Shown one piece after another: positions 57,218 to 64,000 of a stretch of 64,000 bases of DNA. Numbering within the stretch: the first letter of the stretch is position 1; the number at the start of each line of letters is the position of its first letter. The notes beneath the pieces are model-generated. The model saw nothing but the letters and a program-made list of their open reading frames with translations. It had not been told where the DNA came from and did not search any database. The position numbers and the translations under genes are program-made. Source of the stretch: Iris pallida (taxonomy: Eukaryota > Streptophyta > Magnoliopsida > Asparagales > Iridaceae); the NCBI GenBank assembly GCA_029216955.1, contig JANAVB010044017.1, positions 8,053,041-8,117,040 on the forward strand. Reading direction: 5' to 3'.

Positions 57218-58030
57218 ATGTAATACTTGTCGTGTGATCATATTCATGTATATGCAAATATAAGGTCGACAAAAGATTGCGAGATCGATATTAGGTTGTA
57301 GATTGCTTTGATTGGGTGTTCATTGCCGTGTTTTTTCAGAATGAACATAATTTAATTTATCATTATTGCTGACACGATCAAACTATGTGTCAGGTTGTTG
57401 CGAACATCTATCCGTGGAAGAAGTGCAGCCATGAATGAAATGTTCCAAAAGATTACATTAGCTTTACTTGCCATCTACCTATTACTACGAATGGCTTCAC
57501 CTTTCACGTGCTTAAACAAGAATCCTTCACACCAACAATGAAACGTAAAATACACTCACTTTGGGACTGTTTGGTTGGCGGTAAGTGTGTTCAACGCTGC
57601 TACGTTGTCCGTCTCTAGAGTGATTGTACCAGCCCGCGGCCACATGACGCGTTGTCTTTGGCCCCTTGCTCGGGGTGGGCTCGAGCTAGCAGGAAAGCCA
57701 ATGGCTGGCCGCCACGTGGATACAGGCCAGCGCACTCACCTCTCCAAGGATAAACAAAATATTGTTTTCGAAGTGCGTTACAAGTAGCCTTTTTTGCATG
57801 TGTCTTAAAACTGAGCTTACTTCACTAGTTTGGATTGTTGTACAAATTTTTTTGAAAAAGATAATAAAATATAGTTAAATAATCAACGCTGCTAGGTTGC
57901 CTGTCTACGGGGCTAGCCCGCGCCAGTGACGTGGTAGGCAGCCATTGCCCCCCCCGCTTGGGATGGGCCCAGGTTAGCAGGGGGCAAATGGCTGCCCGCC
58001 ACGCTGGTTCGTGTTGGGGCATTTGTATTC
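57218..58030. other. Spacer with two diverged copies of a GC-rich segment
   Basis: A segment beginning near 57588 (CAACGCTGCTACGTTG, with CCAGCCCGCGGCCACATGACG and GGGTGGGCTCGAGC) recurs in diverged form from about 57884 (CAACGCTGCTAGGTTG, with TAGCCCGCGCCAGTGACG and GGGATGGGCCCAGG). Both end near GGCTGGCCGCCACG or GGCTGCCCGCCACG. This looks like a duplicated repeat fragment; the plus-strand open stretch 57575-57787 is probably incidental. Confidence 0.45.
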
Positions 58031-58034
58031 TTGA

Positions 58035-58060
58035 CATGTAGAGAACTTGTTCTCTACATG
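58035..58060. repeat. Perfect 26-bp dyad
   Basis: CATGTAGAGAAC-TT-GTTCTCTACATG, 12-bp arms with a 2-bp centre. It lies ~40 bp before a CTCCCACATCG and TATATAGG promoter-like stretch (58078-58118). Confidence 0.9.
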
Positions 58061-59119
58061 CTTAGTGAAGTTTTACTCCCACATCGAAAACGCATCATGT
58101 GGTATCTCAACATATATAGGCTTCTATGTATTGTTGGGATGTGCACATGGGTGGTGACCCAAAGGTGGGAACCATGTGGGTGATTTTACTAAGAGATAAG
58201 AATAAGGCTCCATGGTAAGCATATAGCTTTTTGCTCTTGGAAAATTTATTTCCATAGGAGCTAAGCCCCATAGGGGCTTAGCGACTCGGACCCGGACACG
58301 GACTCGGACTCGGACTCGGGCTCAAGGGCTCATGTGGCGTTTTGTTGGTGCACTTTGCACTTAGCATCTTCGCTAGGCGCATAATGCGTGTAGTGTCCCG
58401 CTCCTAGCGGTTCACTATGTAAGGCTTGTGGCTTGGCTAACTCGGTCGGAACCGAGTATTGGGAAAACTTACCGTCGGCACCGAATCGATCACGAACAAG
58501 TGCATAAGAACCTTTCCAACTAATGGATTCGTTTCTCTTGAAATGCGTCCAAGAGTTTTCTCTGGATGTTTTGCTGCTGGTTTTGTTGCTTGGTTTTGAT
58601 GGATGCTTTTCTGAACGATTTTCGATGATTTGATTCTTATCCGTTTTCATCGATTTGCATAGCATTCATTCTTGAGAATTCTGAGAGAAGAGAACACAAC
58701 GAGATGGATTATTAACTAAACTTTTGGTGCCAATACAGACAGACGCGTGACGGAAGGCTAAGCGTGCAAGTGTTCCTCTCTCTCTCGGCGATTCTCTAAT
58801 TTGGTGAGTGTGGATCTCTGTGGTGGTATTGTCCCTCTCGCTATTCCTTCATGCCAACTAAATAATTGTCTTGCAACATCCGTTGATCGATATCAAGTTG
58901 CTAAATACCACAAGTCAATACCACTAAGAAGTTAGAGATTGAACATTGAACATTGAAATGAATGCTAGTCCCTTGAACATTGAAAGAATTGATTACACTG
59001 TGAACAACATTGAGATTGTGCTTGTCACTTGAACATTGAATTGAGATAATTGATGCCTATGATGATGAGATATGAAATGTTGGGAATAAACATGTTGCTT
59101 AGTACTTAATATTCTATGC
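58061..59119. other. Unclassified region, LTR- or promoter-like, with short repeats
   Basis: CTCCCACATCG followed by CATATATAGGCTTC resembles the promoter part of plant copia LTRs, but no matching second LTR or PBS is visible. A GGACTC hexamer array lies at 58285-58325 and four to five GAACATTGAA phrases at 58935-59035. The 111-codon minus-strand stretch 58330-58665 has no recognised motif. Confidence 0.35.
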
Positions 59120-60114
59120 ACACAATGTTTATCGAGTCGGACACATATTCGCATGACCATAGACGTACTTGTATACAAGGATTTCCTCGAACCGTACCTG
59201 CGGTGGTGGGATCGAGTCGGCCTAGGAGGAATTAGTGCTTTGGTAGCATGGTATCGGAACCTTCATTCGGACTCGCAACCTGGTGAATGGTCAACCGCAT
59301 ACCAATACGAAGTCCTATATGACACGTCGACATGGTGCACAACCACCAGTGGTCATATTGTAAGGATGTATGCTAATCAATGTCTTATGCAGGGGCGGTA
59401 AGTATATTATTATTATCATGTATCTTGTGCAGGAAAGCTGGATTCGGCCAATGGTAAAGTAAACATGGTTTCATGAAATACCATGTCATTTGAATTGTGA
59501 ATTGCTCTAAATGTTGCCTGTCCCTAATAAGTTCATATCTTTAAAATGCTTGTCATTAATAAAATGTTGGTTAAGCTGAGTGGGCCAACGGGGCTCACCA
59601 GCGTATTGTTATAATGTGCTGACCCCTCCTCCATAGGTACTGGAGAAGGCTCGGGCGTACCTTACAACTAAAGCTCTCTGAACTATTATTTTCTTTCAAG
59701 TTGTTTTCCCTAAAAGACGCACAAAGTATTGCGGAGTTTACAAAAGATAGCTGCTTATATTTCAAAGTACTAAAGGGGCATGATGTATGGAACGGGAAGT
59801 TATTTCATGGCAGCCTATCAGTTGTACTTCTTTTCATGAATCAATGTAGCCGAAATGGCATTTCAAATATTATCGAGAAAAGTTGTATTCTGACTACAAA
59901 TATGAATAAAATGAGTATTTCTTCTTCCTATATTGTGTCCCAATGTTTCCGCAACTGTGGCTTATTTTCAAATGTTCAAAATAATATAAATATGCATGTT
60001 CTAGCCTTGTACAAGTGCAACTCCAGACTTGTACGGCATCACGCCTTAGCGAGGAACGATCGATTCGGCGTGAATCGAAGCAAAGCAAGTGATTCCCCGA
60101 ATCGGGGCGTGACA
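59120..60114 (+). repeat. 3' part of a gypsy LTR (start not located)
   Basis: It ends CGGGGCGTGACA at 60114, three bases before an iMet-like PBS. Hairpins CCCCG-AAT-CGGGG (60095-60107) and CGATTC...GAATCG just upstream are typical of U5 ends in this window. The left boundary cannot be fixed, because the other LTR is outside the window; 59120 is a conservative limit. Confidence 0.55.
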
Positions 60115-60117
60115 AGT

Positions 60118-60130
60118 TGGTATCGGAGCA
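60118..60130 (+). other. Primer-binding site, tRNA-iMet-like
   Basis: TGGTATCGGAGCA differs from the usual TGGTATCAGAGCA at one base and sits 3 bp inside the LTR end. Confidence 0.75.
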
Positions 60131-60292
60131 CGGTTTCAAATCCTCGGATTTCAAAAATATTTTTAAAAAAGGAAGTCTTGATGCAAATTTTCTCGATTGA
60201 TGGTGTCGATAGCGCTGGCATGAAATAATGTTCCATACAATAAGCCCATAAATATTTTATGAGTACTAATGGAATTATTTCTTTGTTGTAGA

Positions 60293-61512
60293 ATGACCAA
60301 GGGTGATAGCGCAAAGACGAATTCATCGTCTGACCCAATTGAGAAATTGATTAAGCAAATGGAGGCTCAGAGGAAGCAAAGCGAAGCTCAACATCGCGCG
60401 CTTCAAGAGCAGCTTCAGTATCAATTTCAGGAGCAGCTGGATGCTCAACAAAAGCAAGTGGATAGTCTAACTCAGATTGTCACCAAGCTGACGGCCGATT
60501 CCAATGTTTCTGCAAAGGTCGCAGCAACGGAGACCGTGCAAGTACCGGCAGAGAAATCTGAGATACCGACACGAAAGAGACCGAGCTTCAAGTTCTCTGA
60601 ATTTAAGAGTTGCGACCTGCCTGAATTTAATGGAAAAGAGGAGCCAAATGAGGTGATGGGCTTCTTAAACACACTTGAAGGCTATTTCCGAATGTTAGAG
60701 ATTCAGGGCAGTAAGAGAGTGGAGTGTACCGCTGTACAACTTCGTCTCAAGGCCCAGGAATGGTAGATTTCACAGAGACAGGCCCTTTACAGAAATAGTC
60801 AGGATATGAAGATGTCTTGGGAGGCCTTCAAGCAGGTTTTCATTACCCAATTCATTCCACCTGTTGTCCGTCAACAAAAAGAGAATGAGTTCATTGTACT
60901 TCGACAAGGCAGTATGTTAGTACATGACTACGAGACAAAGTTTTTGATGAGAGTCGCATTCGCTGGGTACATGGTACCGAATGATGATGCCAAGCGAAGA
61001 AGATTTATGCAAGGCTTGAATGAGGGCCTGGAGCAGGATGTTCTAAGTCGGACGTGTACGTCATATAGAGAGGCGTACGAAACAACTCTCGAGATGGAGA
61101 GATTTCATCGATCGACTAGTCGTAGGACGACACAAAACTACCAAGGCAATAACCAGAAATGACCTTGGTCGGCAAGAAGAAATGACGCACCTAAGCGTCA
61201 CAACACAGGGGATGACAAGGGACCTCAGCAGCAGTTGCCACGTTGTAATAAATGCAACAGGTGGGGGCACAAAACTGAGGACTGTCGTTCTGGGTGTTTC
61301 AAATGTAGAGGTATAGGTCACAGGGCAGTTGACTGTAGAGGCAGAGGAAACAATCAGTATCGTGGGCATAACAATAATCAGAACCGGGGCCAACATAACA
61401 ACCAAAATCGTGGCCAAGCGCCACTAGCCTTACCAGCTCCGAATGGGAATGTACCGAATCAACAACAAGGTGGGCAAGCAAGGGTTTATGCCTTGACTCA
61501 GGCAGAGGCCCA
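60293..61512 (+). pseudogene. gag: Gypsy gag with coiled coil and two zinc knuckles, interrupted by an LTR
   Basis: The start MTKGDSAKTN at 60293 follows a TTGTTGTAG tract that resembles a splice acceptor. Residues ~20-75 are a Gln/Glu-rich coiled coil, then the capsid region (DLPEFNGKEEPNEVMGFLNT, FITQFIPPVVRQQKENEF, MQGLNEGLEQDVLSRTC). Two CX2CX4HX4C knuckles are CNKCNRWGHKTEDC (61244 on) and CFKCRGIGHRAVDC (61295 on), then an Asn/Gln/Gly-rich tail. Stops are TAG at 60764-60766 (in place of a Trp codon by context) and TGA at 61160-61162 (consistent with CGA). The frame is cut at 61513 by an inserted LTR; protease and the rest are not in the window. Confidence 0.82.
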
Positions 61513-62372
61513 TGTTTGCAAAAGCAAAAGAAGTCTTTATTTTACAAACTTTGTAAGAAGATTACAATTGAATTCTGGGAAAGTACAACTATAGGAATCC
61601 GATCTGAAGACGATCGCTTTATCCCTTGGACGATGTGAACTTTGAAGACGATAGCCTCTGAAGTTAAGGCAGTAGCCTCTGAAGAATGCAGCAGCACTTG
61701 GGCAAGAACTCCTGATTTCTCTGATGATCTTGAATGATCTCTGCTCTTGATTCTGATTTTTCTGATCCCCCTATGAAGGACTTCAAACTCTATTTATAGA
61801 GTTCTGGAAATAACTATTTTTTAGTTATTCTGGATTGCGCAGGATGGATTGCGCATACACTGGACTACGCAAGCAGCGAACTGCGCTGGTAGTTACTCGA
61901 TCGTGGCTCAATTGTACTAGACACATGGCATTGTTTGATTGAAATGCGCATGATCGTGTACAGACGGTTGCTACGTGGTGAGCAATTGATGGCGTGTATG
62001 CCACGTACAAAATGTCAGTTGTCTTGATGGATTGTGCCACATGAATTGTGCTAGCTTCAGACTGCGCTGGGAATGAACCGCGCTGCAGGGTATCTGGCAG
62101 ATAATGATGACGCGGCCACGTCAGCTAGCGCTGTGCTGCACGAGAAATGAACAGTTTTCTCGTTCTTCGGGCTGTCAGCTTTCAGAAGATCTGATTTTCT
62201 GTCAGATAATGATGACGCGGCCACGTCAGCTAGCGCGCTTGGATAGGTGCGCAGTTCAGCTTGCGCAGTTAAGTTGTTGCGCAATCTGTCTCCTGCGCAG
62301 TTTATTTGAAGGGTGCTCAATTTGATTTTCATTGCTTTTTTGATGGGTGCAACTTGATTTTTAGGACCTACA
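61513..62372 (-). repeat. LTR of a minus-strand element nested in the gypsy gag
   Basis: The plus-strand text begins TGTTTGCAAAAG and ends ACCTACA, so on the minus strand it is TGTAGGTCC...GCAAACA, 860 bp. Orientation is set by a polypurine-like CTTTGAAGGGGGTCT just outside its minus-strand start (62373-62387) and a TATAAATAG box at about 61788-61800. It holds two ~45-bp duplicated blocks containing GATGACGCGGCCACGTCAGC (about 62105 and 62211) and many TGCGCA palindromes. It inserted in the gag coding sequence after GCAGAGGCC. Confidence 0.62.
62096..62253. repeat. Duplicated bZIP-like block in the LTR
   Basis: GATGACGCGGCCACGTCAGC plus flanks (CAGATAATGAT... and TAGCGC) occurs twice, 108 bp apart. 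Each copy contains TGACG and CCACGTCA, cores bound by plant bZIP factors. Tandem enhancer blocks of this kind are common in U3 regions. Confidence 0.65.
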
Positions 62373-62538
62373 AGACCCCCTTCAAAGTTTTCAAAATTTG
62401 AAAATATTCAAAGTTTTGAAATACTTTGAATTTCGAATTTAAAATCAAGTTGCGCAAGTGATGCCTTGACTGCGCGTTTGGAGGAATCAGCTCCTAATTT
62501 CTCGACGCAATCTGAGGTGACTGTTACTTTTGAAAAAC

Positions 62539-62546
62539 TATAAATA
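62539..62546 (+). promoter_or_regulatory. TATA box of the antisense gene
   Basis: TATAAATA inside AACTATAAATAGTTTCC. The pyrimidine-rich CATTCTTCTTTCTTTCATTCC starts ~10 bp downstream, suitable for a transcription start, and the first ATG of the gene is 106 bp further on. Confidence 0.55.
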
Positions 62547-62651
62547 GTTTCCATTCTTCTTTCTTTCATTCCTTACTTGTTTCCAACTGTTCAAGAGAGA
62601 AAAGCTTCTGTGCCAACTCCGACCACTTCTCCTTCCTCTCCGTCGACGTCA

Positions 62652-63910
62652 ATGGCCCCGAAACATTCAGCCGCCGAGAAAGGCAAAGCTCCCGCTGAGT
62701 CTTCGACTCGAGTTGCACCCCGAATTTCTCGTCATGAAGTCGGTCACCCTGCGCTGCAAGGTAGATGATGAACTCGATCAAAACCCTTTTTAGGGTTCTT
62801 TGACATTGTCGAACCTTCATACCTCTCTCTTTTTAGAGATTTGATGGTATTATGCCGCCCTATTTAGGGTTTTGGTTGCACACACACAATAGTTTTCATT
62901 TTTATGAAAACTATATTCTTGCACAATCGGTTGGAAAGTGCTGGCAAATATTCAGCGCAATCTATCGATTTGCGCAAGTCTGTCCAGCAGCAAAATTATG
63001 CCTTGCGCAAGTGTGTTAGCGCAATCTGATGACTTGCACAAGTGGATGTGTTGGCGCAACTGGATATTTTGCGCATGTAGGCTACATTAGTGCAATCTGA
63101 TGCTATGCACTATAGCGTAATCTGACACTTGCGCAATTTGCTGATCTTTTGAACAGACTCTTTGATTTTGCATGTACTAAATTCTGTCTTTTTGTTTGAT
63201 GCAGTTAACCTCAGGGAAGACCCAAATTATGAGGTCTTTGCAGGGACTTTGGCTGAACCTGAGTTTAAGGAGGATCTGTCCCATGTGACATTTTCTCAGT
63301 ATGCCCTGCCATCGTCTCGACAAGCCATCCTAACAGCACAAGACAATGAAACATTGCTGATTCTGATGAACGAGCAGCCTCTGTAAACTGCTGATGCCAT
63401 TATTCATAAGAAGCCTCTATTTCTGTTTGGTGAGGCTCTTGATAAGAGTTCTCATCCGAGACCTCGAGTTGAACAGAGACTCTCTCAAAGAGGCAAGAAA
63501 AGGATACTTCTACCTGAGATTTCCAGGTGCCTTCTCCTATCTCGCTATGCTTTTGCGAGCTATCCCAGGAGGATGGACTGGGATATAACTCATCTCCAGC
63601 AAGCCCGAATGGGAAACATTTGTGTGAAGAAGGGGCCGAACAACAAGGACATGTTCTACAGTTCGTCTGAGCGTCACAGCTCTCTGCTCAGAGGATTGAA
63701 ACCCGGCTGCATTCCACCGAAGAACTCCTCCCTGCTACTGCCAGTCCGAACTGCCGATATTCGCAAACGAGTTTGTGAAGGTTGAGGGAAGATATCCGGA
63801 CCAAGACATCCGATTGACGGGTCTTGTGAATCCGGACAATAAGAGATGGAATTGTATAGCCAATTGGATATTGGCTCAATTCGAAGAGAAGCTCAAGGAG
63901 ATTGAGCTGT
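62652..63910 (+). pseudogene. Unrecognised two-exon gene antisense to the nested element
   Basis: Exon 1 (62652-62760) encodes MAPKHSAAEKGKAPAESS and 18 more residues, basic and Ser/Pro-rich. The donor is CAAG/GTAGATG; the 444-bp intron (62761-63204) ends TTCTGTCTTTTTGTTTGATGCAG cut to its last bases TTTGATGCAG. Exon 2 continues in phase as VNLREDPNYEVFAGTLAEPE, is open to a TAA at 63384-63386, then open again in the same frame to 63785 (RRMDWDITHLQQARMGNI, KKGPNNKDMFYSS). A frame change near 63740 leads to VEGRYPDQDIRLTGLVNPDN and a stop at 63909-63911. I do not recognise the protein. It reads opposite to the LTR at 61513-62372 and sits between it and where pol should lie, the place where Tat-lineage elements (Grande, Retand) are known to carry antisense ORFs. 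Decay is light: one stop and one frameshift. Confidence 0.5.
62761..63204 (+). other. Putative intron of the antisense gene
   Basis: GT-AG boundaries, a strong pyrimidine tract at the 3' end, and an in-frame TGA seven bases in, so the frame needs splicing. Its second half (62950-63140) is dense in GCGCAA and TGCGCA motifs that also fill the adjoining LTR. Confidence 0.55.
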
Positions 63911-64000
63911 AACAGGCGGTGTACTCTACCGTTTACTGACTTCCACCCCAATCCTCATCTGTTCCTCGCATTGGAGGAGAGGTACAACTTCAGGACAGGA

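Noticed and set aside
58330..58665. 111-codon minus-strand open stretch as a host gene
   Set aside because: No domain, no flanking exons, and the region carries LTR-promoter-like and hexamer-repeat features.

Overview
This window is plant nuclear DNA, and the sequence suggests an angiosperm. The evidence is nested Ty3/gypsy and Ty1/copia LTR retrotransposons of plant lineages, tRNA-iMet and tRNA-Asp type primer-binding sites, an 8-bp-TSD hAT MITE, tRNA-derived SINE-like repeats and AT-rich spacers. I see no convincing host gene. Almost everything that can be named is a transposable element or its remains, so the species cannot be given.

Layout. (1) 1-24225 holds remains of a minus-strand copia element: protease/integrase at 1-900, gag at 21435-23073, PBS, and LTR at 23131-24225. 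It is split by a minus-strand Athila/Tat-type gypsy element (LTRs 1402-2719 and 20529-21434, tRNA-Asp-like PBS, gag-PR-RT-RH-IN order). That gypsy is itself split by a plus-strand non-autonomous chromovirus relative (2801-13600) with 3.4-kb LTRs and an exact GTAAT target duplication. (2) 24370-25925 is a decayed copia pol. It borders a minus-strand non-autonomous copia derivative (25926-33555) that keeps one intact coiled-coil/zinc-knuckle gag-like ORF. (3) 33556-45470 is a tandem array LTR-internal-LTR-internal-partial LTR. The LTRs are about 4.75 kb and nearly identical, and the 722-bp internal regions are non-coding and keep only cis signals. The array cuts the copia LTR. (4) 45471-53707 is a 5'-truncated Tekay-like chromovirus (gag, PR, RT, RNase H, integrase, chromodomain-like tail) with its own 3.9-kb 3' LTR. 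It has nonsense and frameshift lesions, has lost the first integrase aspartate, and carries a 94-bp GT-AG insertion that looks like an intron. (5) 53708-59100 is a mosaic: a GC-rich block, an (AT)n tract, a SINE-like dimer, and a near-perfect 391-bp tandem triplication whose first copy holds a 459-bp hAT MITE. (6) 59120-61512 is the end of a gypsy LTR with an iMet-like PBS and a two-zinc-knuckle gag. It is interrupted by a minus-oriented LTR (61513-62372) belonging to an element that continues past the window. Just inside that LTR lies an opposite-strand, TATA-driven, apparently two-exon gene of unknown product, resembling the antisense ORFs reported for Tat-lineage elements.

How the parts work together. 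Two non-autonomous chromovirus relatives (2801-13600 and the 33556-44513 array) share control features with the coding Tekay-like copy. These are a U5 hairpin 49-51 nt from the LTR end, an unusual shared sequence where the PBS should lie, a hairpin beside the polypurine tract, GTGTC/GACAC-rich LTRs, and a putative leader intron with a conserved branch point and acceptor. Mobilisation in trans by Tekay-like partners is the simplest reading. The window's most interesting content is this cis-regulatory architecture and the antisense gene. I found no defence, metabolic or CRISPR-type system.
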